A stretch of 64,000 nucleotides of DNA from JAXGXQ01 sp040772685 (GCA_040772685.1 JAXGXQ010000001.1:1-64000); one strand, 5' to 3'; positions 49,984 to 59,023 are shown, counted from the first letter of the stretch. Notes: generated by a model not told the origin, from the letters alone. Numbers and translations are program-made.

Positions 49984-50394
49984 CTACACGATTTTAATGA
50001 ATTCATTGTAAAAGGCATGTTTTGCCATTAGCTCGTAATAAGAATATCTTCCATTCCGCTTAGTTACTTTTTCATAATTCTCTAAAATAAATTGGGCTCG
50101 TCTTTTCTTTTTCTCAATTACTAGATAAGGGCTTATCATCTGAAGAATGGATAATGCATCACGATATCTTGCCGTATATGTATATGAAGTTATATGTCTT
50201 TCGGGATGGTAGTTCTTCTTACTTTTAATGGAGCCGACTCCTGTCACCATTTTTGTCCAATCAAGCAATTCAAGTGATACTGAAGCGATGGAAACACATG
50301 GAGAAGGAAATTTATTAACATGAGAGCGAATAAGCATGATGCTGCCTTCCCCATCAATAATTCCTGCAAGATAAGCTCGGTCAACGTCTTTCAT
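49984..50394 (-). CDS. LAGLIDADG-family homing endonuclease (free-standing)
   Basis: A 136-residue protein with one LAGLIDADG motif, 'LAGIIDGEGSIMLI' at residues 9-22, carrying the catalytic acidic residue, followed by the usual beta-sheet DNA-contact region and a basic 'IEKKKRRAQFILENYEKVTK' helix. Single-motif members act as homodimers and cut long asymmetric sites. The gene is not inside an intron or intein that I can see. The start at 50394 is supported by GAGGT; a 29-residue longer reading is possible. It sits about 7.8 kb from the tmRNA group I intron, an interesting but unproven association. It is AT-rich like its surroundings. Confidence 0.88.
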   Translation of the reverse strand: MKDVDRAYLAGIIDGEGSIMLIRSHVNKFPSPCVSIASVSLELLDWTKMVTGVGSIKSKKNYHPERHITSYTYTARYRDALSILQMISPYLVIEKKKRRAQFILENYEKVTKRNGRYSYYELMAKHAFYNEFIKIV

Positions 50395-50969
50395 GTTAAA
50401 TACCTCGCCACAAAAGATAGAACTAATGTTCTTTTTATAGTAGAGGTTTTTATCATCAGATGCAACTAGCAGGACGTTCAAAGTATCTGGACAGCCGTTC
50501 TAATTTCTAACTCCGGCAACGATAAGAGGCAAGGTTATTGTTCTTGCCCGGGGAGATCCTCCTGATTCCCATCGGGTGCTCGTTTAGCGCAAATTGGGAA
50601 AGAATTTGTAGTGATATTCACGGAGAACGGTCAATTTGTAGTGGTGGCAAGAAAAAAATAATCACTGCTCAAGTAATCAAAGGTGTTCGCACCCTCAAGT
50701 GGAATGACTAAAAAAGTTGTAATTCGATAGAGCCGAAATTCTTTGCTTCGTTGTTCTACAAGATCATAAGATTGGGTACCCGTTTCAAAATTGGCGGTTT
50801 CAATTTCCGTAGTGGCTGGTTTTTGGCTTCCGTAGTAGGAGGATTATAATTTCATCGATGTTGCGTTGAGTTATTGTAAGTCGAAAACAACTTGTAGCTG
50901 ATTAGAGCATACAACTATATAATGTATATATTTGATAGAAGTTTTTCAACAAGAACGGAGGCGAAATAC
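50395..50969. other. 575-bp gap, no gene recognised
   Basis: Between the endonuclease and the PASTA gene I see no supported gene. Short open frames lack ribosome sites. GTTTAGCGCAAA (50582-50593) repeats a 12-mer at 49357-49368. The stretch looks like decayed accessory DNA. Confidence 0.5.
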
Positions 50970-51758
50970 ATGGGCTGGAAGAAGGTAATAATTAAGGGTG
51001 GTAAAGAGGCTGCTAAAATGATTTCTCCGGATGTTTTGGAAATTGGGGCAAAAATTGGCGCTGAAATTTATGAACAACAGAAAGCCCTAATCAGAATACC
51101 TGATTTAAAGGATGTTCATATTGACGAAGCTTTACGAATTCTTAAAGAAGAACTTCACTTGGCTCCAACATCAGTTATCGCAAATCCTAATATTGGGTTT
51201 GCTGATGAAAGCGAAAACGAAGTGATGTATTCTGAGCCAAGATTCGGATTGCGAGTCAATCCGGGTACTACAGTCAAGATTTACTATCTAACTCAAGAAG
51301 TAATTGATAAGAGCAAAAAGCTACTTGAAAATGCAGTTCGAGAATTCGAAGTTCCAAGAGTAGTTGGACTGAATATTTTTGAAGCGCGAGAAGACCTTGA
51401 AGGCTTGGGTTTGAAAGTTAGTGAAAAATTAGAAAAACCCAGCTTGAGTTTTGTCAATAAAGAAGATGGTCAGGTTACAAGAGTCACTTATCCAAATGAT
51501 GATAAAATTGGTTCAAAATTAAAAACTGGCGATCGAATTTGGCTCTACTATGTCAATGAAGAAGTGATATTGGAGAGTTTGTCCTTAAAGAATGAAAAAG
51601 AAAAGAACAGGCAAGAAACAATAGACAAAATTGGTAAAGTTAACAAAGAAGTATCAAAAGGTATTTACACTGGAATTAAAGATGTCCCGAAAAATATCAC
51701 AAAAAACATTGGAATACCTTTCGTAAATAAAAGACAAAATTCAGATAAAAATGACTAA
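50970..51758 (+). CDS. Protein with two PASTA domains
   Basis: A 262-residue AT-rich-coded protein. Two PASTA domains are visible at about residues 41-112 ('IRIPDLKDVHIDEALRILKE') and 125-210 ('VPRVVGLNIFEAREDLEGLG', ending 'GDRIWLYYVNEEV'). PASTA domains usually bind peptidoglycan or beta-lactams on kinases and PBPs, but here there is no signal peptide or membrane helix, so a cytoplasmic location is inferred. The basic tail contains a possible coiled coil. ATG 50970 follows GGAGGCG; a 16-residue longer reading lacks a ribosome site. It may belong to the accessory region. Confidence 0.85.
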   Translation: MGWKKVIIKGGKEAAKMISPDVLEIGAKIGAEIYEQQKALIRIPDLKDVHIDEALRILKEELHLAPTSVIANPNIGFADESENEVMYSEPRFGLRVNPGTTVKIYYLTQEVIDKSKKLLENAVREFEVPRVVGLNIFEAREDLEGLGLKVSEKLEKPSLSFVNKEDGQVTRVTYPNDDKIGSKLKTGDRIWLYYVNEEVILESLSLKNEKEKNRQETIDKIGKVNKEVSKGIYTGIKDVPKNITKNIGIPFVNKRQNSDKND

Positions 51759-51884
51759 TGTAGTAAATGGACATCTAACATAAATCTGAAAATGTTCACT
51801 AAACTCTAGTTATTTGAACATTTATCATTGCGGTAATCGTTGGCGCGTTGGCGACACTCTTTAAGGCGTCTGGATAACAAAGAT

Positions 51885-51910
51885 AATGGGGCTTGATAAG
51901 CCCCATTTCA
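51885..51910. terminator. Bidirectional terminator
   Basis: A perfect 10-bp stem (51885-51894 with 51898-51907) carries A- and T-flanks. It separates the PASTA gene (+) from the RsgI-like gene (-). Confidence 0.8.
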
Positions 51911-51935
51911 TTTCAGACCATTTCATTGTCAAATA

Positions 51936-53231
51936 TCATTTTCCGGATTTTGGGTTACCTTTATTCTGCTTTTCTTTTATGACCTTTTCGGCCTTATCAA
52001 CTTTGTCTTTTCGGTTCTCATCGTTATCGTCATCGTCATTGTCATTATCATCATCGTCCACCAGATCGTCGATTAACTCATCAATGTCGGAATCGGATTC
52101 TTCAATATCGGCAGCTTCATCAACGATTTCGTCGGCTGCACCAATAATGCCCAAGGCAACCTTGGCAGCTCTGAATTTGGCTTGTGCAGCTTTGATCGCA
52201 GCTTTCATGGTATCAATTGCTTCATGGCTGCTAACCTTAGCAGCATCACGCAAAGTCTTTACGGCTTCATTATAGGCGTCTTTGCCTTCTTTGCTGTCTT
52301 TGCCTTTTGGCTTTTCCAGCGCTTCGAGATCACTCTTTAGATTGGCTTTCAAGGTGTCCCTTGCCAGGAAGAAGGCAGCATTGGCAGCATTGATTTCCTG
52401 ATGGAAAGTATCACGAGCTGCTTGGAAAAGAGCCTTCTGTTCAGGTGTCATCCCTGTGTCATCTTCAGCTTCATTTTCATCGTCAGCTAATTCCATTGAC
52501 TTGTTATAGTCTTTAAAAGCATCCTTCGCCTCAGGGAAGCTCTTCATCAAGACATTGATCTTTGTTGAGCCATAAAGCGCGATTGCCTCTTCAATAGTCA
52601 AGCCTTCTTTTTCTGCGACAACTTTGATCACGATGTAACGGCCCGTGGAAAGATTGAGTGCAGCGGCTTCAGCTGCCACACTGTCAGGGACATAGGCGCT
52701 GCGGATTTTGCATTCGATATTTTGAAGCCCAAGCACGCCTTCAGCCGCTTTTTCCAGAAGTTCGGCAGCGTCTTCCACTACCAGCCGGTCACCATTACTG
52801 ACTGTGACGATTAAGTAAGGCTCATCCTCACCTGCGGCGATATAGCCTTCATTGATCATGGCTGCAACACACAGTCTGACGGCTTCTTCGGCAGTCTTGC
52901 CAACAACGTCAACCGCAAGCATAATTGCCGCGCCGTCGTCATTGAAAGCGTTCACATCTGTGACCAGGCCATCGGTCACCACGAATTCAATACTTGGGTT
53001 AACGTCAAGTGAAACGGTGTATGTCTTGCTGGTAGAACTGAGAAAGGTTGCAGCCGTGTTAGTGCTGGCCGCTGCTGTAATTGCAGACGTAGCAGCAGTT
53101 GTAGCTGTAGTGATAGCTGTAGAAGTGGTTATTGCTGGTAATGCCGCTTGAACCGGACCGGCAAAAACCAAAAAGGCAGCCAATATAAGGCAAATGGCAA
53201 CAGGTGATAACTTTCGGATCAAGGGATTCAT
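51936..53231 (-). CDS. Secreted protein with anti-sigma RsgI-like middle domain
   Basis: A 431-residue exported protein. A signal peptide (cleavage near 'GPVQA', residue 29) is followed by an Ala/Thr-rich stretch and a domain (about 68-200) resembling the periplasmic domain of RsgI anti-sigma factors: 'VSLDVNPSIEFVVTDGLVTD' then 'NAFNDDGAAI'. There is no N-terminal cytoplasmic anti-sigma part, so it is not a complete RsgI. The C-terminus is a Lys/Ala-rich helical region, an Asp/Asn run (about 385-405) that may bind cations, and a Lys-rich end. A c-di-GMP-I riboswitch leader controls it, suggesting an extracellular matrix or adhesion role. Confidence 0.85.
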   Translation of the reverse strand: MNPLIRKLSPVAICLILAAFLVFAGPVQAALPAITTSTAITTATTAATSAITAAASTNTAATFLSSTSKTYTVSLDVNPSIEFVVTDGLVTDVNAFNDDGAAIMLAVDVVGKTAEEAVRLCVAAMINEGYIAAGEDEPYLIVTVSNGDRLVVEDAAELLEKAAEGVLGLQNIECKIRSAYVPDSVAAEAAALNLSTGRYIVIKVVAEKEGLTIEEAIALYGSTKINVLMKSFPEAKDAFKDYNKSMELADDENEAEDDTGMTPEQKALFQAARDTFHQEINAANAAFFLARDTLKANLKSDLEALEKPKGKDSKEGKDAYNEAVKTLRDAAKVSSHEAIDTMKAAIKAAQAKFRAAKVALGIIGAADEIVDEAADIEESDSDIDELIDDLVDDDDNDNDDDDNDENRKDKVDKAEKVIKEKQNKGNPKSGK

Positions 53232-53247
53232 ATTGATCTCCTTCTTT

Positions 53248-53331
53248 CGGCAGCTGGCTGTCATGGGAAAATGCCCGGCAGACCCTCTAGCTTTGCGTCA
53301 CAGCCTTTCAACTGCTTTGCGGTTATCGGCA
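53248..53331 (-). ncRNA. Cyclic di-GMP-I (GEMM-I) riboswitch
   Basis: On the minus strand the leader of the RsgI-like gene reads, in order: GATAACCGCAAAGC, a GAAA-capped hairpin (GCAGTT-GAAA-GGCTGT), the invariant TGACGCAAAGCTA, GGGTCT opening a second hairpin, and GACAGCCAGCTGCCG closing the three-way fold. This is the GEMM-I consensus. The aptamer ends 4 nt before AAGGAG (53243-53238) and no terminator lies between, so control of ribosome access is the likely mode. Whether c-di-GMP turns the gene on or off cannot be read. A consensus promoter lies upstream. The GGDEF protein at 57145 could supply ligand. Confidence 0.9.
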
Positions 53332-53370
53332 AGGATGAAGTGATAAGTGATAAAGCAACATCTTAGCTCA

Positions 53371-53399
53371 AGTTTAGTATCGAACATTTTTCGTGTCAA
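53371..53399 (-). promoter_or_regulatory. Promoter of the c-di-GMP riboswitch transcript
   Basis: On the minus strand: TTGACA (53399-53394), 17 bp, TAAACT (53376-53371). Predicted +1 is near 53364, about 33 nt before the aptamer. Confidence 0.8.
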
Positions 53400-53524
53400 A
53401 TCTTTTACAACCGGATCGAGACATGTAGCAAGAGAGACGATATTGAGTCACTAATTTTCGTATTCTTAGTTTCAATGGAGCAGTCTGATAATTCATGAAA
53501 AAAGAAAGGCAGGGGGAGTTGTCC

Positions 53525-54115
53525 ATGATAAAAAATGAAAAACCATCGGATATTATGAATCACGTAGCAGACTCGGCAGTGAAAGATACACTCGTCCTGA
53601 CAATCGGACATTCCACCCGCGAGCTTCAGGAATTCGTGCACTTGTTGCAGGAAAACAATGCAGAATGTGTTGTTGATGTAAGGACTATTCCAGGCTCACG
53701 ACATAATCCTCAATATAACAAAGAAACTTTGGCGGCAGGTCTAAACAAGGCGAACATTGAATACCTGCACATGTCGGGCCTTGGCGGACTTCGACACACA
53801 AAATCGGATTCTCCGAATACTGGCTGGAAAAATAAATCATTCCGTGGCTATGCCGATTATATGTTGACAGACGATTTCCAAAAATATCTTAATGAGCTGA
53901 TTGAGTTGTCCAGGAAAAAACTGGTTGCAATCATGTGTGCCGAAGCGGTTCCCTGGCGCTGTCACCGTTCATTGATTGGCGATGCCTTGCTCATTCGCGG
54001 CATCAACGTTGAACACATCATTGGAGCAGGCCGCAGGCAGCCGCATCAGTTGACTCCATTTGCCAAAATAGAAGGGAAGAAGATTATCTATCCACCAGAA
54101 GATTTCATTGAATAA
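53525..54115 (+). CDS. DUF488-family protein
   Basis: A 196-residue cytoplasmic protein of the DUF488 family. Signatures are 'LTIGHSTRELQEF', 'VVDVRTIPGSRHNPQYNKE', 'YLHMSGLGGLRH' and 'IMCAEAVPWRCHRSLIGDAL' with its two conserved Cys. Biochemical function is unknown; the Cys/Arg/His set suggests a catalytic or metal site. ATG 53525 follows AGGGGGAG by 6 nt; a 10-residue longer reading lacks a ribosome site. The YdeI-like gene follows 8 bp later in the same operon. Confidence 0.92.
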   Translation: MIKNEKPSDIMNHVADSAVKDTLVLTIGHSTRELQEFVHLLQENNAECVVDVRTIPGSRHNPQYNKETLAAGLNKANIEYLHMSGLGGLRHTKSDSPNTGWKNKSFRGYADYMLTDDFQKYLNELIELSRKKLVAIMCAEAVPWRCHRSLIGDALLIRGINVEHIIGAGRRQPHQLTPFAKIEGKKIIYPPEDFIE

Positions 54116-54123
54116 AGAACCAG

Positions 54124-54744
54124 ATGTACAGAAATATCCGTTCTATTGATGGGATGCAGCCTGACTTGGAGGAAAACAAACTGGATATTGGGGAGACAAT
54201 TTACGTCAGCGACCGCAGGGAATGGCGCGCCTGGCTGGAAGCCAATTTTCAAACAGCCAAGGAAATCTGGCTGATAAATCCTGACAAAAACTCAGCCAAA
54301 AAGCGAATCGAGTACAACGATGCAGTTGAGGAAGCTTTGTCTTTCGGCTGGATCGATAGCACAGTTAAACGTTTTGACGACCATTCAACTGCGCAGCGAT
54401 TTTCTCCCAGGAGGCCTGACAGCACATATTCTCAGGCAAATATCGAACGTCTCAAGTGGTTGCTTGCAGAAGGCTGTATTCATCCTTCAGTGGTGGAATC
54501 TGTCAAGACCGTACTGAGTATTGAATTCGTTTTTCCCCCGGATATCATCGAGGCCATTCAGGCAAATAAAAAAGCGTGGCAAAATTACCAGAATTTCTCT
54601 CCAGCTTATCAGAGAATCCGTGTAGCCTATATTGATGGCGCTCGCAACAGGCCCGAAGAATTCACAAAAAGGCTGAACAACTTCATCAAGAAAACTGAGC
54701 AAAATAAATTGATTGGCTACGGCGGGATAGAAAAATACTATTAA
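54124..54744 (+). CDS. YdeI/OmpD-associated family protein
   Basis: A 206-residue protein of the YdeI (bacteriocin-protection, OmdA-like) family. Typical stretches are 'EWRAWLEANFQTAKEIWL', 'RIEYNDAVEEALSFGWIDST' and 'RFSPRRPDSTYSQANIERL'. Relatives are small stress-related proteins, some tied to antimicrobial peptide tolerance in enterobacteria, and no enzymatic role is established. The ribosome site for ATG 54124 is weak, so translation may couple to the DUF488 gene 8 bp upstream. Confidence 0.9.
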   Translation: MYRNIRSIDGMQPDLEENKLDIGETIYVSDRREWRAWLEANFQTAKEIWLINPDKNSAKKRIEYNDAVEEALSFGWIDSTVKRFDDHSTAQRFSPRRPDSTYSQANIERLKWLLAEGCIHPSVVESVKTVLSIEFVFPPDIIEAIQANKKAWQNYQNFSPAYQRIRVAYIDGARNRPEEFTKRLNNFIKKTEQNKLIGYGGIEKYY

Positions 54745-54747
54745 ATT

Positions 54748-55128
54748 TTAGCCCTCAACTGCCACAACAAACCCGCCATATGCCATTTTTTTCATATCAG
54801 TCGGCGATGCAAAATCACTCTGATTCTCATATTGTGCATTCATTTCAGCCATTACCTTCTGATTTACTTCGTCGCGATGTTCCTTGGAACTAAAAACAAT
54901 GAAAGAAAACCAAACATTTTCGTCAGTCTTTGCTCCTGCCATTTCGGTGAAAGCTCGAGATTTCTCCTCGCCCATTTCCTGTTGTTTGAGATCATCACCT
55001 CTGCATTCATAGTATTCAAGTGCACCATGCTTCATCCACAGGTCACGCCCTTCTTCTGCCATTTTCTGATAGTCAGCTTCTTTATCTTTCGGAACTACAA
55101 GTATAAATCCATCGACATATTTCGCCAT
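54748..55128 (-). CDS. DUF1428-family protein (YbaA-like)
   Basis: A 126-residue ferredoxin-like (dimeric alpha/beta-barrel) protein. The DUF1428 opening 'YVDGFILVVPKDKEADYQKM' and the end 'KKMAYGGFVVAVEG' are diagnostic. Function is unknown. AGGAG lies 8 nt before the ATG. It is convergent with the YdeI-like gene, only 3 bp apart. Confidence 0.93.
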   Translation of the reverse strand: MAKYVDGFILVVPKDKEADYQKMAEEGRDLWMKHGALEYYECRGDDLKQQEMGEEKSRAFTEMAGAKTDENVWFSFIVFSSKEHRDEVNQKVMAEMNAQYENQSDFASPTDMKKMAYGGFVVAVEG

Positions 55129-55307
55129 TTCATTTTCTCCTTTTCATTAAGACTGCATGTGAAATAAGCTTAACACGTCACAAAAATTCATTATTGATAA
55201 CAATGGTTTTGTCTGTGAAGTTTACGTAAAAAATCTTGAAAGATTATTATTATCATATAGAGTAATATTAAGTGAGTGATCTCGTCAGGACGGAGATTTA
55301 TACAGAT

Positions 55308-56000
55308 ATGAATTTGGACAATAACTCAACTGCAATCAAGCAAAAAACTAAATCTCCGGTAGTACAGCTGCTTATAGCCATCTGCGGCACTTTTATCGCG
55401 GTTTTTGGCTTAGTTATGTTTAATCAAAATTTACTGAGGTCGTTTTCATTACCATTGCGCATGATTTTAATGATAGTCACGCAATGGTTACTTTTCCTTG
55501 TGCCGGCGATATTAATGATTGTTAACAAGGAAAAACTTAGCAGCTTGGGCTTTACCAAAGAAAATGTTTTGTTGCAAACAGGCATCGGGATATTACTTGC
55601 TGTTGCCATGTCGTTAGTACTGACCGTTATTCCCATTTTACTCGGCTTTAAAGATATGGTTGGAAACTCATCCTATACTAAACCATGGCAATTTGTTTTT
55701 GAATTCATCTATTCAATAATGGGAGTTGCTCTTGCAGAAGAATTAGTATTTCGAGGCTATATATTTCACAAATTGTTGGAAATCAAGGACTCTAAGTGGT
55801 TTGCGATCGTTATATCATCTATGTTGTTTGGCCTGTTTCACATCTTCAACGGGAATATAATTCAGGTTTTTGTGACGGCGTTTCTGGGTTTAATCTATTG
55901 TGTCTTCAGAGAAAAAATCAAAGGCTGCACCCTGCTTTCGTTGATCATTGCTCATGGCATTTATGATGCCATGATAGTATTGTGGGTCTCAATACTGTAA
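55308..56000 (+). CDS. CPBP-family intramembrane metalloprotease
   Basis: A 230-residue polytopic membrane protein with about seven helices. The CPBP/Abi motifs are intact: 'EELVFRG' (144-150), Phe174-x3-His178 in 'FGLFHIFNG', and His216 in 'IAHGIYDA', together forming the glutamate/histidine zinc site seen in Rce1-type proteases. Family members process peptides or protect against bacteriocins; the substrate here is unknown. ATG 55308 follows CGGAGA with a 12-nt gap; an alternative GTG 36 nt upstream has no ribosome site. It is probably co-transcribed with the DUF2804 gene. Confidence 0.9.
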   Translation: MNLDNNSTAIKQKTKSPVVQLLIAICGTFIAVFGLVMFNQNLLRSFSLPLRMILMIVTQWLLFLVPAILMIVNKEKLSSLGFTKENVLLQTGIGILLAVAMSLVLTVIPILLGFKDMVGNSSYTKPWQFVFEFIYSIMGVALAEELVFRGYIFHKLLEIKDSKWFAIVISSMLFGLFHIFNGNIIQVFVTAFLGLIYCVFREKIKGCTLLSLIIAHGIYDAMIVLWVSIL

Positions 56001-56022
56001 GCAGACTTAACGAGGTAAATTC

Positions 56023-57105
56023 ATGGATGAATATGCCAAATTTATATCAGAGAAAAGGCGGTCCATTCCCACGCCGACAAGTCTGGTTGACGAAAATGGC
56101 CAGTGCGGTTTTGGTACGTTTGAAGTCGAATTTGAAAAGATGGAACTTCTAAAAGTGAAAAAGCCGACACATGCCCCGCAATTCATGAACAGATTTAAGC
56201 TGACGCTCTGGGAGGCTGCTGAAGTCCACCTAAAAGAAGGCGTATTGCTGGCTGTTGTCTGTGATATGGGGATTTTCGGTAAGCTGCTTCATGTTTTTTA
56301 TGATAAGCGGACTCAAAAGGTATACTGCTGGAATATTGATCTCAAAAGCAGAGATATTACAATTGCCCCGAACCTGCTTAACGGCAGTGTTGCGCAAGCG
56401 CAGACAGGCAATGGATTTGTTAAATATGTTAACGACTTCGGTAACGGGAAATGTCTACTGAACGGCAGCCATGCAGACAAGCATGGCAAAACGATCGAAT
56501 ATGATTTCAAACTGACCCGTCTGAGTAAACCGAGTGTTGTGAGCATTCCTTTTGGCAGGAACAGACCGCTTTATAGCCAGAAGGACTTTTTTAAAGCGGA
56601 GGGTACCCTCACCCTGAATGGTGAAAATCTGTTCAGCGACGAGGACAGTGTCGCCGTTGTTGACGATCACAGGGGTTATTATCCGCGCAGAGCACATTAT
56701 GACTGGGTTACAACAATGGGCCGCACCGAGTTGAACGGTGAACGCAAATTTTTCGCATTAAACCTCACACGTAATCAAAGCATTGACCAGGAAGCCTTTA
56801 ACGAAAATCTGATTTGGTTTGAGGAAAAAACAAGCTTGCTGCCGCCGGTAAAATTTACACGCCGTCCGGAGTCAAAAGATTTTGCAGACCATGCGAACTG
56901 GTTAATTAAAGACGACCATGACATGGTCAACATTAAATTCAATGTCTATGGCATTAACGCTATGAACATCCACGCGCTTGTTGTCAAAGCGGATTACTAT
57001 ATTGCTTTTGGCGAGCTTGAAGGTTATGTGCGCGATGAAGACGGCCATCAATACATACTTGACGGCATGATGGGCATGGGTGAAGATAAAACGATGCTGC
57101 TATAG
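56023..57105 (+). CDS. DUF2804-family protein
   Basis: A 360-residue soluble protein of the DUF2804 family, a two-lobed beta-rich fold also likened to hydroxyneurosporene synthase/AttH lipocalin-like proteins. Helpful landmarks are 'AEVHLKEGVLLAVVCDMG', 'SVAVVDDHRGYYPRRAHYDW' and 'YIAFGELEGYVRDEDGHQY'. Function is unknown; a hydrophobic ligand or lipid-related role is suggested only by fold. GAGG is 8 nt before the ATG, and it is 22 bp after the CPBP gene. Confidence 0.88.
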   Translation: MDEYAKFISEKRRSIPTPTSLVDENGQCGFGTFEVEFEKMELLKVKKPTHAPQFMNRFKLTLWEAAEVHLKEGVLLAVVCDMGIFGKLLHVFYDKRTQKVYCWNIDLKSRDITIAPNLLNGSVAQAQTGNGFVKYVNDFGNGKCLLNGSHADKHGKTIEYDFKLTRLSKPSVVSIPFGRNRPLYSQKDFFKAEGTLTLNGENLFSDEDSVAVVDDHRGYYPRRAHYDWVTTMGRTELNGERKFFALNLTRNQSIDQEAFNENLIWFEEKTSLLPPVKFTRRPESKDFADHANWLIKDDHDMVNIKFNVYGINAMNIHALVVKADYYIAFGELEGYVRDEDGHQYILDGMMGMGEDKTMLL

Positions 57106-57144
57106 GCTCAATTATTAAATATTAGAAGTCGAGGAAGTCATAGA

Positions 57145-58128
57145 TTGGATTATTCAGATTTTTCAAGAGAACAGCTTCTGGCGAGAATAGAAAGTCTCGA
57201 GCTGCTGACTCAGGAATTACTTAAAGAAAAGGAACAGGATACCATGCTCGAGTACGCCTGGTCAGGCAACCTGGGGCATTGGTACTGGAACGTCCAAACC
57301 AATGAAGTAACGTTCAACCCACTGAAGGTTACTACGCTTGGTTATGATAAGAATGAGATCCCGGAGAATGTAGACTATCAGTTTTTTACCGACAAACTGC
57401 ATCCGGAGGATTTTAATAAAGCTATGGACGCGATGCGCGACCATTTGTATGGCAAAGCTGATGTATACGAAGTTGAATATCGTATTAGAGCGAAAGACGG
57501 AAAATACAAATGGTATTATGATCGCGGAAAAATTACGCGGTATGATGATAACAACAAACCCGTTTTCCTTGCGGGTATCGTATTTGATATCACGGAAAAG
57601 AAGGAAATACAGCTGGAACTTGAGCAGAAGAACAGGATACTTGCTGAAATTTCATCGCTTGATGGTCTGACAAAAATCGGCAATCACAGAATGTTGATCG
57701 AGCATCTTAAGTCAGAAGCAGCAGATGCAAGCCGGACAGGCAAGCCTCTTTCTATTGCCATATTTGACATTGATGATTTCAAGAAAGTCAATGACAGCAA
57801 AGGCCATGTCTATGGAGATCAGGTTCTTGTTGACGTTGCCTCAATTATGAAAAAACTCATCAGGGAAACTGATTTGGTTGGAAGATATGGTGGGGAAGAG
57901 TTTATGATAATTTTTCCCAACACCCCCTTGCATATTGCTGGCAAAGTAGCTGAAAGAATCAGGCAGGCAATTGAAGACTATTCATTTATTGATGGATTGA
58001 GAATAACCATCAGTGGCGGAGTTTGTCAGTACAATAATGAAATGATAACCGAACTTATTCATTCAGCTGATACCAAACTCTACACAGCGAAAGGAAAAGG
58101 TAAGAACCAGATATTATCTGAGAAATAA
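57145..58128 (+). CDS. PAS-GGDEF diguanylate cyclase
   Basis: A 327-residue cytoplasmic signalling enzyme expected to make cyclic di-GMP from two GTP. A short N-terminal coiled coil is followed by a PAS_3 domain (about 36-155, 'HWYWNVQTNEVTFNPLKVTT', 'RIRAKDGKYKWYYDRGKI'), a linking helix, and a GGDEF domain (about 168-327). The active site 'GGEEF' (249-253) and the inhibitory RxxD site 'RETD' (240-243) are intact, so it should be active and product-inhibited. The PAS ligand is unknown. The start is TTG 57145 after GAGGAAG. A c-di-GMP riboswitch lies 4 kb away. Confidence 0.93.
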   Translation: MDYSDFSREQLLARIESLELLTQELLKEKEQDTMLEYAWSGNLGHWYWNVQTNEVTFNPLKVTTLGYDKNEIPENVDYQFFTDKLHPEDFNKAMDAMRDHLYGKADVYEVEYRIRAKDGKYKWYYDRGKITRYDDNNKPVFLAGIVFDITEKKEIQLELEQKNRILAEISSLDGLTKIGNHRMLIEHLKSEAADASRTGKPLSIAIFDIDDFKKVNDSKGHVYGDQVLVDVASIMKKLIRETDLVGRYGGEEFMIIFPNTPLHIAGKVAERIRQAIEDYSFIDGLRITISGGVCQYNNEMITELIHSADTKLYTAKGKGKNQILSEK

Positions 58129-58144
58129 TTCCTAACCACTGCCT

Positions 58145-59023
58145 TTACTCCGCGCCGGCACCAAGCATCCAGAAAGCCTTGGCCAATTTATTGTCCTCAA
58201 AGCTGAGGATTAGAAGCGCCATTTCGTCGTAAATAGTTGCAGTTCCGGACATATAAGGCGGTTCCATGTGCACGAATCTGGCGCCGTCTTTGTTATAGTA
58301 GGCAAAATCCAATGCACCTTTTGCTTCTTCTTGATCCAGTTCCGCCGGATTTCCATACAGTATCGAATATATTTGATATTTTTGGGGGTTTTGTTCAGCA
58401 AAAAACAGTTGTAACGCGGCTTCAGTGGACATTCCAATTTTTAGTCCGCGAGCCAGAGTATATTTTTCGTCCATAACCTCAACGTATTTTAGCTTGAATA
58501 CATTTGTTGCTGCAGCGTCGTTCATGAATAGCAACTGCAAACCATCATAGCTGTTTGTCATTACATCCAACCCGGTCAACTGATCCATAGCGGTCGATGT
58601 GGTTTCGGGCTTTCCCAACACCAGTTCGGCTTCCGCAGGAGTTGCGTTAACAGGTACACCATTAATCGTTAAGTCGGCCTGCGAAAACTTTGTTTTTTGA
58701 TTAGTCTGGCTGCTTTCAGTAGTCCGTGGTTTTGTAGTTGCTGTTGTGGTTGTAGTCGTTGTTGTAGTATTAGTTGTTGCTTTAGTAGTTGTTGTTGAAA
58801 CGGAACTCGCTGTTGTAGTAGACTGCCCGGTTGTACTCGGCTGCGGGCTGGATGTTGAACTGGAAGAAACAGGAGTTGTGGTGCTTTGCCCTGAAGTGGT
58901 ATTGGCTTGTTCACAACCAGCTATGCCCCACAGACTTACGGAAATGATTAGAAATATCAAAATTATTCTTGCGAAGTGAATATTAAGTGTCAGCTGTTGT
59001 CCCTTAAAGAAATTGCTATTCAT
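58145..59023 (-). CDS. Lipoprotein of unknown function
   Basis: A 292-residue secreted lipoprotein: signal peptide with lipobox 'WGIAGCEQ' (Cys38), a long Ser/Thr-rich linker (about 40-115), then a domain of about 165 residues starting 'ADLTINGVPVNATPAEAELV' with 'LGKPE' and later 'GLKIGMSTEAALQLFF'. The paired 'xxG(K/M)xxxxA' helices recall SmpA/BamE-like small lipoprotein folds, but that is weak. GGGAGG precedes ATG 59023; longer readings lack a ribosome site. Confidence 0.85.
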   Translation of the reverse strand: MNSNFFKGQQLTLNIHFARIILIFLIISVSLWGIAGCEQANTTSGQSTTTPVSSSSTSSPQPSTTGQSTTTASSVSTTTTKATTNTTTTTTTTTATTKPRTTESSQTNQKTKFSQADLTINGVPVNATPAEAELVLGKPETTSTAMDQLTGLDVMTNSYDGLQLLFMNDAAATNVFKLKYVEVMDEKYTLARGLKIGMSTEAALQLFFAEQNPQKYQIYSILYGNPAELDQEEAKGALDFAYYNKDGARFVHMEPPYMSGTATIYDEMALLILSFEDNKLAKAFWMLGAGAE

